Positions 46,691 to 57,749 of a DNA stretch of 64,000 nt are shown here, piece after piece. The position numbers and the translations under genes were made by a program. Source of the DNA: Umbilicaria muhlenbergii (Eukaryota; Ascomycota; Lecanoromycetes; Umbilicariales; Umbilicariaceae); NCBI GenBank assembly GCA_000611775.1, contig KK106981.1, forward strand, positions 4,838,927-4,902,926, written 5' to 3'. The notes beneath the pieces are model-generated. The model did not search any database. It was not told the DNA's origin and worked only from the letters and a program-made list of their open reading frames with translations. Positions within the stretch are counted from its first letter, which is position 1. Each line of letters opens with the position of its first letter.

Positions 46691-49600
46691 ATTTCTTTTA
46701 CATTAACTTATAATTCTTACTTTCTAAATAAAAGGACTGTTGCATTATTTCAGTGATAATTGAGGTACTGACAGTCTTCAGCAGTTCATAATCAGATCAT
46801 TTTAATAAATTATCAACAGAGTTCTTCTTGCCCTCTTAATATGTGACTTTAAAGTTGTACTCAGTGAGCTTTTCAGCTCACTTGAGCTGCCTTCATGTGA
46901 GGTTTGAGGTAATCATGAATCAAATGAGGTTTGCATGATCAGTCAGTATGATACTTTGATGTCTCACACCCTGACAGTAGTGCTGTCAATGATGCATGAC
47001 TTTCATGATGACAAGGAGCTCTTGCTCACCTGTATTATATTAAGTCTCAATATTTAGCAGCTTCTTACTGTAGTAAGTAATTAATAATCAATGCAATTGA
47101 TCATTAACCTCAAAGCATTGTGTTAATATTTCATCAATTGCAAATTCAGAGGTGTTCATTTCAACCTTTATGAGTTTGTTTTCATTGAAATAACATAATA
47201 ATGAAGCACTCATGAAGGTCTCCTTCAGAGTATTAAATACTTTCAATGTGACTTCTGAAAGTGAAAAAAAAGCAGATATGACATTTTCTTGTTGTAACTT
47301 TCCTCTGACTTGCAGATTACATGCTGAATATCTTGTATTAAATTTTCACAATGAGGTCAGGTTGTTCTACTTTCTTTTAATAATAATCTGTTGAGATTAA
47401 AGAGAAGAAAATGATGTATTCTTAATCTTCTTTTTATTCTTTCCTGTTTTCAGAAGGTTTAACAGTGATGCTGCAATTCATGAATAATCTCTTATAAACC
47501 TTCAGAAGAAGTTAATGAAGCTTAAAAAAATCTGCAATTCATGAATGTTCTTCAAAGGCAGTCATTCTTCAACAGCTTAAATCTTAGAAAGTTCACTTTC
47601 ATTGCATTAAACAAGCACTTACTGATTTTAAGATGAAGATCATGACATCATAATGCATTTAATACTTGTTGTACATGCTCTTCATGCTTAGACTTATCTT
47701 TGCTAAAGATCAAGATATCATTCAAGTAAACTACACATGTGATGTCTAGAAACTCATCAAGCGCTTTATCAATGAAGATTTGAAATGTAGCAGGAGCATT
47801 CATGAGACTGAATGATATGATGAGATATTTAAACAGATTGAATCATGTTTAAAATGCTGTTTTTCACTCATCTTCACTCTTGATTCATATTCAATTATAT
47901 GCATTCTTGCAGTTCAGCTTAGTGAACTTCTTAGCTTCAAGTGATTCATAATGAAAAGGTTGTTCATATGTAGAATGCTCTTCAGTGCTTTCTTTTCATT
48001 AACAGTGAATACTCAGTGTGCTATGATATGCCTCACCTTTTTTCATAGAAATTTCCTCATGTCATATTCATGATTCAGGTTTGCATTAATTAGAAAGGGT
48101 AACCTGAGGATAAAAAGAGCTGATGCATCATCTCATGTGACAAAGAAGCAGCTGTTATAGCAGTAAGATTAACTGTTGATGTCATACACTGTAATAATCA
48201 ATATGATGAATTCTGACAAGTCAATCACATTGCCTCATGCATTGACTTGAGCTTCATAGGGTTCAGTTTGTAAAGACAGTTCATTGACAACATATCATGT
48301 GATAATATTGCCTTGACTGTCATTGTTGATAATATATGAGTATTTTTTCTTCAGATTATCTCTTATTGTATGAAAGTTCACCTTTAACTGCCCTGATATC
48401 AGATGTGAGATATCATCAATGATAAGTAAAAAGATGAGCTGAAGGTTAATTATGAGTCATTTATTTACATCAACTGCAGTAGTGACTGCTGTTAATCATC
48501 TCATCATACATTTATTTGTTTAATGATTGATGACTTTACACTTAATGCAGAGGTCTGCTGCCTTTCATGCATTTACTTCATTCCTTGAAATGAAGTCTTC
48601 TTGTCAGCATGAGGAAGTCATGAATATTTATGTTGTTATCATAATTGTTCTTTCAGTGATTGATAAGTGATTAAGGTTTTAACTCTGATTGCAGTTACTT
48701 TCTTGATAAAAACCTCATGAGTTGTTTCCTCTTTCATAACTGTTTTGAGTGAATTGAGTACAGATTGTTTATTGTTCAGTGAGAGATTCTTTTTTGTCAT
48801 AATATGACATTCATGTCATACTTTTATTTATATCATTAATCTTGTTCTGATGATTCTTTTTAGTGTCTGAGCGGCTTCAGAATGATTCATGATTAATGAT
48901 GATGTCAAGATGTGCTGAGATTTCTTGCACTGACTGTCTTGCAACCTGCGTTGAATCTCAATGTTGTAGTTCAGTTAAAACATGATGTGAAAGTCTTGAT
49001 CATCAGCAGTCTTGAATGAGCATTTCACTGATCTCTTTGTGTGAGATTAAAAGGAAGTGATAGAGTTCTCATAATTTATCATATCAGAAGATGATTATAT
49101 CATTGTTGTGAAGTTCAACTGCATTAAAGATGATGATATTTCATTCATTCATGTCTTCATCAGAGGATAAGTTCTTCTTTAAAATCTTTAAAAAGTTATT
49201 ATAAATAATTTAAATGTGATCATGCTGCTCCTTCTGCTTTCATCAGTCACTCATGACAGTTTTCTCTAAGTAGGTGCCTGCTCAGATGATGAAATCTCAT
49301 TCAGTAAAAAATTGCTCTGACATCAGCTCCTGATTTTGATTAATTTCATTTAAATATTCTTGAAGTTTTCATCTCATGACTTTGACGCCTCCTGCATAGA
49401 GATGAGGCTCTCATGATTTTACAAGATGTCAAAAAGGGGAAGGTGTGATGTTTGTTGTAACTTAACATTATAATTTATGTGATAAACCTGCATCATTCTT
49501 TGAGTTTATTGTAATTGAAGAATTTTCTTACAGGTGTTGATTAAGCTTCTGAAGCTTTTTTTTATTATCCTTAAACTCAATTTCTTGTCATATGTGTTGT

Positions 49601-49881
49601 AATTATAATCACTGACGCTTGATGACCTCCTGATTGTGAGCAGTGACTGCCTCAAGATTTTTAATGATGTCATTGAGGTTGCCTGCAGTGATATGTTCAT
49701 CATCATTAATGATGTCAAAAGTAGAAGTATTAATGATTAATAATGTAAACCTGTTAATTGAAGAGCTTGTCTCAGCTTGATTATTAACTGTTTCACTGAT
49801 CTGATGAGATTAAAGTGTTGATGTCATCATGTCTTATGCTTTTGACATAACTGTTTGCCTGAAGGTACTGAGTGATCAGTA

Positions 49882-50159
49882 TATAAGAAGCTGAGTGTAT
49901 GACAGTTGTTATATAAGTGTTGAATGAGATGTCATAAGCAATAGTTATGATGAGGTCAATGCAATGATTATATGTTTTCTATTTGATGACAAAACTGATC
50001 ACTGAGAAAGCAGGTTTCTGAACCTCCTTGTGAAGAGTTTTCACTTGATGTCAAGACGCTAGGCGCTGAGTCATCATGTTTATATAATGTCATATTATAG
50101 TGTTGTACTATAGTGTTGTATTTGTTGTACTGTCATATTATTATATGATGACCCTGACA
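49882..50159 (-). repeat. 5' LTR of Gypsy-D (right in window)
   Basis: 278 bp, the same length as the left copy, followed by CAGCT. Confidence 0.88.
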
Positions 50160-50474
50160 CAGCTCTTTCACAAGAGCAAGGTGAATGCAGGTTATTTAAA
50201 TTCAACTTGACTGCTTCATGAGTGTTCAGTGATGACGGCGGCTGCACACTTATCATAACAGGTTGTTTTTGACTCAACTGCTTCATGAGCTTTCAGGTTT
50301 TTGTATAACATAAGTAAACTGATACACATCTGTATGACTTAAAAGATGTAGTTGCAAAGGGTTATGTTATCAGTGTTTTTTAAAGTTGTCAACACACACA
50401 ACTCAATGCCTTTCTGAACAGGTTATTTCAGTTTAACTGTTTTATAAATGTTAAGAGAATGAGAATTAATTTAA

Positions 50475-50645
50475 TATCAAGATCATGCAGAGCAAGTCAT
50501 GCAGATATAATGATTAAAAGATTAATTCTAAAGAGTCATTAAGTGATGAGCAAAACTACATATGTGAGTGTTGCAGAATTAGCTGAACGCGTTAAGCTCA
50601 ATCAGAAGTTAATGTAAATTACTTAATTTTATCATGCTTCTAACA
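50475..50645 (-). repeat. LTR (c) of the Gypsy I/J family
   Basis: 171 bp; ends CTTCTAACA and is followed by ATTAT (50646-50650), the partner of 22665-22669. Confidence 0.88.
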
Positions 50646-50650
50646 ATTAT

Positions 50651-52870
50651 GAGGTTATTCAGTTTTTAATAATTACTGAAAACTTTACATTAGTGAAAAG
50701 TTCATTCAACGCGCTGTTTAACATACAAAAAGTGAATTGAAAGAACTTCACAAAGGAATTACAGCAAAATATAAAAGCAATAAGTTTAAATTAATCATTA
50801 GAACAAATGACTGAAAACTTAAAAAACTTAATTATGTAAACTGCAGAAAACAATATTTCTAGATGAAAATCATGTAATAAATTTAAAGTATGATGAACAG
50901 AAAACCTCATCAAGCTGAGAAAAAAAATATTAATAATGAGAAGACATTACAACAAGCAAGATTAATTTAAAGGACAGTGAATTAAATTTACAAAAAGTAA
51001 ATCTGAGTACTTTCAAGTTATTAAAAATGCAAAACAAAAATCCTGAACAACATTTCTTACAGAAGCAAGTGGAAAAGATGTATTTTAAATATATAAATAC
51101 ATTAAATCATGACTTATAAGAAAATACCACCAATACAAAATCAAAATGATATATTATGTCAAGATTTTTAAGACAAATATCAAGCATTTATTACAACAAT
51201 GTATTCAAAACCTCTTACAGCAGAAATTAAGAATAATCAAGATGCAATAAATGTAAATTGATCAAACTTAATAGAAAATAAAGTTAAATAAGTTATATTT
51301 ACATTCTCTGTGGAAAAGTACTTGAATCAGATGGTATTTCCTTTGCTATTATTCAAAAAGCATATCAAGCAATATCAGAATTAATGTTTACAATTTATAA
51401 ATAATTAATTCAAGTAGGTTTTCACTCAGAATGCTGATATCAAGGCACTGATGTTATTTTAAAAAAGCTGAGAAAATCAGATTACTCACAGTCAAAAGCT
51501 TACAAAATAATTACATTATTAAACTGTTTAAACAAAGTAGCAGAGAAAATCATGACAAATAAATTATCACACTTAAGTCAAGTCACAGACTTATTAAATC
51601 AAGATTAAACAGAAGGAAGAAAACAAAAATTTACAATTAATGTAATATTAGCCTTGACACATGATATAAAATCAGCTAAAAATAAAGGCAATATTTTATC
51701 ATGTTTGTTACTAAACATCAAAGGAGCTTTTGATCATGTGTTACTACTGCAATTAATTTCAATTATGAAGAAATTGAAATTATTAGTATAAATATAATCA
51801 TGAACAAAATCCTTTCTAGAAAATAAAAAATCAGGATTAACTTTTAATGATGAAAGATAAAAAATGCAAAGTATTAAAACAAGAATTTCACAAGGATTAT
51901 TAATATCCTCAATACTGTTTTTAATATATATAAGGTATTTGTTCTCAAAAATCAAAGCTAAATTCCCAGATATGAAAAAACCCAGCTATATAAATGATGT
52001 GATACTATATATCACTGAAAAATCAGCTGCAGAAAATTGCTTAAAGTTATAATTAACAGCTGAAACAGCATTTTCATGAGCAGAAGAAAATGCAGTACAG
52101 TTTAATAACAATAAATCTGAATTAATTCACTTTGAAAAGTTTAAAAAACCTGCGAAAAATAGTATTATATTATCAAATGACATAGTGATTAAATCAGTAA
52201 AAAAAAGTCAAGTGATTAGAAATTTAATTAGACAGAAAATTAAATTTCAAAACACATGTTCAGAAAAAGGTTTTCACAGCAACTAAAGTATTACACTTAA
52301 TAAATAAATTAACAAATTCAGAATGAGGCCTTTCTGCTAAAAATGCAAAACAACTATATCAAGCATGTATAATATCACTCAGTGATTATGAATCAGTAAT
52401 CTAGTGAAAAAACCAAAAAAGCTATGTACAGCAATTAGAAAAATTGCAAAACTCAACTTTACACAAGATTTTAAAAGCTTTTAGAACTTCTCTCAAAGTT
52501 GTAATGAAAATTGAAGCAAATATTCAGTCAGTACAGATCAGATTAAACAAAAAATGCAAAAAATATGCATTAAAAATTATAACCTTGTCAGAAAATCACT
52601 GTATCAGGTAAAAAATACTCACTTCATTTTCATTAAAATCACAAATAAGTCAAGACATACTTATAAATGATATATTTTTAAACTGAAATTAAAATAAATC
52701 AGGGAGAAAACACCTTACATAATTAATTAAAATACTAAATAATATATTTATATTAATACTGTCAGGGCAGGTAGAAAAATCTATTATAATTTAAAAATCA
52801 TGATTACAAATTAATACACAGATTGTGAATATTCAAGTTTCAACAAAAACAAAAGAAATCACAATCAAAA
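50651..52870 (+). pseudogene. LINE ORF2 reverse transcriptase
   Basis: After a linker (FNALFNIQKVN region, about 50705-50745) come Tad1-type RT motifs. They are SDGISFAIIQKAYQ (about 51329), TLLNCLNKVAEKIM (about 51516), and CLLLNIKGAFDHV around 51704-51745, where intact relatives have LDVKGAFD. Then follow KTRISQGLLISSILFLIYI (51877-51930; SQG for the usual PQGSP), and SYINDVILYI (about 51985-52015), the palm active site, where relatives have YIDD or YVDD. Frame 51864-52052 covers the last two motifs. In active LINEs this enzyme reverse-transcribes the RNA at the nicked target. D-to-N and other G-to-A changes fit RIP. Stops are frequent. Confidence 0.78.
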
Positions 52871-52879
52871 AACACTTTG

Positions 52880-54938
52880 CTTAATATAATTCATGAGGTA
52901 ACATTGTATTATAAATAACATTATATTCTTCTTCTCTCTTTCCCCCTCTTACCACCTCACAAAAAATAGAAAATAAACATTGAAACTACTCATTTCTTCA
53001 TTATAATTGCATGCATTCAATGAAGAAAGAAGAGTATATTCTTAAGATCATTAAAGCTTATAATGATATTTTTAAAAATTCAGAAAATTCATCTTTCTAC
53101 TGTTAAATTATCACTTGATATAACATTTCAAACTGTACATTATGAGGGAGAATTCAGGGCACTTGAGAGTCTAAATACATATTCAGCAGTAACATGCAGA
53201 GATTATCAGTTGTAAAAGAGAATTTTATAAAAAGATAAATTATTGTAGCAGCAGGATGAGGATGATCATTGTGAATTAAAAATTTACAATCTTTAACTAA
53301 GAATCTTCTTGTAGTGAAAGAAAATATGACTGACTTGAGTTTTAATTAACATTTAAAATTTTTACAGTGTCACTTTAACCTGAAAAGCACCTTCTCTCAT
53401 AAGTTAAATTAAGCATGATATTTAACAAGCTCTCAAAAAGTCATTAAGTGTTGATTTCAATTATACAATATGACAATTAAAAAGTATGACATTATTATGA
53501 GGAACATTTACAATATAAATGAAAAAAACATACTGCATGAGGTTATAGCATCCTTCAAGATTATTATATCATGTATAATAAAGACTGAGAATGTTCAACA
53601 GTCAGGGAATAAAGAATGAACAACTTTAATTAAATGTGTATTCATATGAGGTCAGCATCTTTTACTTATAATGATTTTCAAGGGGAAAAAGCTCTTAAAA
53701 GAATGATTTCAAGAGAAGATTATTAAAAACACTATTATTACTGTTTTTGAGAAGAATTGAACTGACAATGAGCTTAAATTGAACTGACAATGAGCTTGAA
53801 TTGAACTGACAATGAGCTTGAATTGAAGTGATTAATTAAGGTATTTGAGTTTTATACTGTTTAATAAGCAGCTGAAAAGTGACTTCTTATTTTAAATGAT
53901 CATGACTCTCATTGCATCAGTCAATTCATCAATTTTTGTCATGAGAAAGATATTATTTCATTATGTTTACACTCTCATTTTATGCATTTGTTACAATCTT
54001 TTAATATTAACATCTTTGAGCTGTTGACAAAGGCTTATAAGAAGTCAATTGAGAATAACAGTCATTCTGAAGGCTGTTATTTTATTGACAAATGAGATTT
54101 CTTGAAGCATTACTTACAGGTCAGTTTAAAGATTATTATATAAAATAATATTACTTCTTCTTGAGCTGCTGCAGAGTTATATTTCTTTAATCTTGCAGCA
54201 ATTATAATTAAGCTCTCTCTTCATCCTCAAACTCCTTCAGAATTAATTATTACAGATTTTAATGAATACTTTGTCAACTTCATTCTTACACCTTTCAACC
54301 CCTCTGAAATTAATGATGTTGTGAATCAGATTCTGAACAGAACTTCACATGTGAAACAACATATAATATAACTCAATAAAGCTGCTATTAAAGTAATTAC
54401 AGACTGTATTATACTTAAACATTAAACAAAAGCCCTCATAAAGGTCAATATATAAAAGAGGAAGCAGCAGACTCAATTTAAGAAAACATATATAAAGTTA
54501 AAAAAAATATTAATAAAGAAGGAGACTGAGAAGCTATAAATAATTAAAAAAAGAAAAAGTAAACTTAATTAATTAATTAACAAGTCAAGAAGAACTTAAC
54601 AGAGCAGAGAAGAATGTTGAAAAAGATAAAATAATTAAAAGCACAAGTCAGAAAGTTAAAATGATTGCAGAATAAAAAAAGAAGCAAATAATAAAAACTA
54701 CAACTGTCACAACAAAAGCAACTTTAAAGTTTCTGAAATTCATAAATCTTACAGTTTTATTATAAATTACAATGCAGAGCTTTAAAGCTGTTTATTTAAA
54801 TCAAAATATGCAGTTCAATTGATGAAATTCTGATTTTTTATTAATGTTTATATGTATTCATATTTTCCTACCAGGGAGGAGGGAGAAGAGGAGTGCAGTG
54901 TTGTTTATAATATAATGTTACTTCATAAGTTATGTTAA
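52880..54938 (+). mobile_element. Fot1/pogo-type DNA transposon in the LINE
   Basis: Terminal inverted repeats: TTAATATAATTCATGAGGTA from about 52881 matches the complement of about 54921-54938 except for C/T and A/G differences, and pairing continues inward through AACATT.TATTATAAA.AACA. The element is about 2.06 kb, near the usual 1.9-2.2 kb of Fot1/pogo elements. It encodes a degraded DDE transposase and is the parent type of the MITE at 4524-4972. The precise target duplication (TA expected) is blurred by transitions. Confidence 0.78.
53020..54420 (+). pseudogene. Fot1/pogo transposase (DDE_1 type), degenerate
   Basis: The text begins with an N-terminal helix-turn-helix region and LQGRIQGT-like and NMQRLSVV blocks. 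The first catalytic region IYNINEKNIL (about 53502-53535) has Asn where NMDEKGF has Asp. Next come VQQSGN and a TTLIKCV...HLLLIMIFKGKKLLKE stretch (about 53590-53700). The second region, NDHDSHCISQFINFCHEKDI, lies at about 53898-53957. The third, LLQSFNINIFELLTKAYKK, at about 53990-54046 has Asn where relatives have LLQPLDV. The tail matches the C-terminal part of fungal pogo transposases. All catalytic changes are G-to-A in codons, as RIP produces. A real enzyme would cut and paste the element at TA sites. Confidence 0.78.
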
Positions 54939-54939
54939 A

Positions 54940-55740
54940 TAAAGCAATTAATTGCCTGCAAAACATTAGTCTTTTACATTGATGAGTTAAAAATCAGTGT
55001 AAATACAATACAAAGCACAAAAAATCACATAGAAGCTGAAGTATACTGTATAAAAAATAATTACATAAATACAAAAAGCTACATTCTAGATTGTTACAAT
55101 GAAGTAATAAATGCAAAGCTTTATGCTATAATGCAGGCTACAAAATAAGCAATTTAAAGATAATTTTTAGAAAAAAACATCTGAATATTTACAGATAGTC
55201 AAACTGCAATATAAAAATTACAAAAACCTGTAAATACTGAAGTTTTACAACAAATTCAGTCAAATCTACAGCAATTACAGCAAAGTCAAAAGTTAACTCA
55301 TATATATTGAATTCTCAGTCATAGTCAAATACCAGGGAATGAATTAACAGATAAAGCAGTCAAACAAGAAGCTTTAAACTTAAAAAATGCAGTTATTAAT
55401 ATAAACTCAAGATATATTTCTTTATCTTATATCAAAAAAGATATTGAGGAAATTGCTAAAGAAGAATAATTAATAAAATAACAAAATACAAATCAAGAAC
55501 AGTAATACAAGATATATATTATAAGATTTAATTTAATCATAAAGTTAAAAGAATTGTATAAATGTAAAAGATTAACCTTTACAACCTTTACATAAATAAA
55601 ATTAAAACATAATTATTTTAAATCATATCTTTACAGATTACCTACATATAAAAATAATTAATATTTTCAGTGTAAGATAAAACAGTCATCAGAGCATTTA
55701 CTGTTAAATTGCAGACAATATAAATAAAGGAGCAGAAGCT
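54940..55740 (+). pseudogene. LINE ORF2 RNase H and C-terminal finger
   Basis: RNase H-like text, with an IDELKISVN-like start near 54980, TSEYLQIV (from IFTDSQ-type) near 55178-55200, and VKYQGMN (from HxGIxGNE) near 55325. It is followed at about 55590-55725 by NNYFKSYLYRLPTYK and CKIKQSSEHLLLNC, the Zn-ribbon-like tail of Tad1 proteins (C..C....E.LL..C). Several stops. Confidence 0.65.
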
Positions 55741-55892
55741 GAAACAGAAAATATAAAAAACAGAATTTACACAATTAATATTATAATTATTACTTTATAC
55801 AAAGGAAGGAATTAAAAATACTTTAATATTTTTAAGATACATAAAAATAACTACATAAAAGTGACTTTTAGAGGGGGTTGAGGATGAAAATT

Positions 55893-56056
55893 TATTACAA
55901 TATGATTATGAGCTTATCAGATTACTTTTTTCTTTGCTTCATGAGTGCCTTCCTTTGCTACGCGTCACTTATATTAATAATGTACTTATATAGTCACAGT
56001 TCTATGAGAATGATTCATATAATACACACACTCATAACTTGATCAGACTGTTGCAA
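55893..56056 (+). repeat. Probable left LTR of Gypsy-G
   Basis: The stretch ends CTGTTGCA shortly before a primer-binding-site-like TGGTAGCAACACC (56059-56071), as in element E. Its start is guessed from TTATTACAATATG. The partner LTR lies beyond the window, so the limits are tentative. Confidence 0.35.
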
Positions 56057-57091
56057 ATTGGTAGCAACACCTCATTCATAACATCATTGACTGTTTATGA
56101 TAATCAGACTGATTGTTATCAAATCAGATCTTTTAATAATTGACTTCTCATGTAATTTTTGTCACATATGATAGCAGGCTTTTATTAAGCTTTTTTTCAT
56201 CACCTCACCTGCCCTGTGAATTAACATGATTACTTATCACTTGCATTCTCATCTTCTTTTCATTTCTGCTTTCACTGTTGAAAGCTCTGTCTTTTCATTC
56301 ATTCTTTTTGAATTTTTTCTCACTCATTTTTGTTGTTGAAGTGTATTTGTTTAGTAGTGTACTGTTGAGCCTCTCAGATCATTAGGTCTCTCAGACTCAT
56401 TACAGCAACTGTGATTACTTCATTGAACTCTTCATCACTCTTCTCATCAATAGCTTCAAAGATTACTCATTTAACTCAGCAGGTGAACATCTTTTTACAG
56501 AGTGAACACACTTAAGCTGTTGAGGTTAACTCATTCATCAAGCAGTTCATAGCTCAATTCTTATGAACTCACAGTATACTCAAAGTAGCTGAGCTGTCTA
56601 CCTTTAATACTTGAACTTGATTGAAGTTCAGGGAATCACTCTTTTAATCAGTGAATTGAGTCATTGATTATCTCAAGTTACGTCAGGCTATTCAGTGCTT
56701 GCTTAAAGTCATCAAAGGTGTTAAGAACCTTACATCACAATCTCTTATGAGTCATCTCAGTGAGATCAGTCCTGAGCTAGATTCAGCTTCTACTGAAATG
56801 ACTCTCTCAGGAGCAGGTATGAGATGATTTAATGATGTTATTAAAAATATACTTCACTCTAGTTCAATGACTCAAGCTCATGAAGGAACCAGTTTCTCTG
56901 CAGATTAATAATGTTCATTATGAGAACTCATGACAACTCAATCAATTGAATCATCTGCTGAATGATCATATGAGGAATGACAGCTTGATAATGACTGAAA
57001 AGCTGATAATGTTGATTTCTTCAACTCAGAATATGAAGGAAATGAGCTGATTGTTAACTCAGGATGACACATTTTCTATAAAAATATTTAC

Positions 57092-57216
57092 TGTTACAGT
57101 ACTACCACAGTTTTATTGAGCTATAGTTGTTCCACATGGTGCTAATGAGCATATATGCCACGCCACTCTTCTAGATAGTTAGTCAAGACTTATTACAACA
57201 TACACTTATTTTAACA
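57092..57216 (+). repeat. Left LTR of element F
   Basis: 125 bp, TGTTACAGTACTACCACAGT...TTTTAACA. The following AATGATAACAACATCAG is the primer site of E (AATGGTAGCAACATC) with transitions. Confidence 0.9.
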
Positions 57217-57749
57217 AATGATAACAACATCAGTTTAGAGATCTATGTTCAGTCTTCATACTGAATAGGCATAATATGTCATCAGCAGCACTTAATTGTG
57301 TATGATCAGTCCTTCATGATAATATCAGCCAATAACACTTACTACAAAGAAGACATCAGTCTCTAGACATCAGTCTTTAGACATCAGCCTCTAGCAACGC
57401 CTCTAAGTCAGTCAGCTAGCAGATCAGTGAGAACATCACTGATATTACAGGTTAAAACAGACTGTTTTATGCTCTGAACAGCCTCTGAACTGCCTTTCAT
57501 GAAGCAGCAAACACACGTTGAAAAGGCAGTGAAAATGAGTCAGTCAACAAGCCATGAGCTAGCAGCCTTATGAGAACGCCACAGGAGTAAACCTGAAACA
57601 TAAAACAAAAATAGCTATTCTATGCCTTCAAAGCTGCCTTCAATGAGTCATTCACAAATCAATGAACCTTTCAACCTTCACCGCCTCACCAGGGCTTTAC
57701 CACACATAGAAGAGCTCAGAGAAGAAGATAATATGATGTGATTTCCCTT

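Larger units (their letters stand above)
42780..49800 (-). pseudogene. Gypsy-D gag-pol remains
   Basis: From right to left on the minus strand: gag (about 49800-48900); protease/linker (about 48700-48250); RT (about 48200-47650) with KLNCKNAYN, SFSLMNAPATFQIFIDKALD and the catalytic VYLNDILIFSKD near 47735-47696; RNase H at about 47050-46750; a repeat-filled spacer (46690-46040); integrase from about 45550; then element E, which splits the integrase C-terminal half; and the remainder at about 43220-42780. The RT matches the common fungal Gypsy type. Many breaks. Confidence 0.75.
40489..50159 (-). mobile_element. Gypsy-D: large Gypsy fossil with antisense frame and tandem repeats, hosting element E
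   Basis: 278-bp LTRs at 40489-40766 and 49882-50159 (TGTAAGGGGCTGAGTGTATG... in the left copy, ...CTGACA) are flanked by CAGCT at 40484-40488 and 50160-50164. The unoccupied site GATTCAGCTCTTTCAC survives in the related Gypsy-I leader (34551-34566), confirming ends and TSD. Orientation is minus. Without E it is about 8.05 kb, large for a fungal Gypsy. The extra length lies in repeat tracts between RNase H and integrase (46040-46690) and in a 2-kb 3' region with an antisense frame (41237-42270). Degraded with many breaks. Confidence 0.88.
35039..50645 (-). mobile_element. Gypsy-J: partial second copy of the Gypsy-I family, hosting a MULE and Gypsy-D
   Basis: This copy consists only of the 3' part of gag (from 35039), the rest of gag, the leader and the 5' LTR (50475-50645). 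It is split by the MULE (35675-39515) and by Gypsy-D (40489-50159). Its own pieces are 35039-35665, 39516-40488 and 50160-50645. Gag text parallels Gypsy-I closely, including a knuckle remnant CYIYYHFKHSVSEC near 35260-35220 and the shared block at 40030-40440 (compare 34030-34430). The right LTR is followed by ATTAT (50646-50650), matching the ATTAT left of LTR (a). The pol half and its own left LTR are missing or merged into LTR (a). Confidence 0.75.
50646..55890 (+). mobile_element. Tad1-like LINE, 3' half (RT, RNase H, terminal finger)
   Basis: This continues the LINE begun at 19248 from the endonuclease-RT linker onward. It carries RT, then RNase H and a Cys/His finger, an order typical of the Tad1 clade. 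The 3' end is near TTTTAGAGGGGGTTGAGGAT at 55867-55886; a poly(A) tail is not distinct because the next element starts at once. A Fot1/pogo transposon (about 52880-54938) separates the RT part from RNase H. Confidence 0.75.

Noticed and set aside
34555-50645. About 490-bp segment present twice (34555-35038 and 50160-50645), first taken for a separate element
   Set aside because: It is the leader plus 5' LTR of two copies of the Gypsy I/J family, explained by the nesting.
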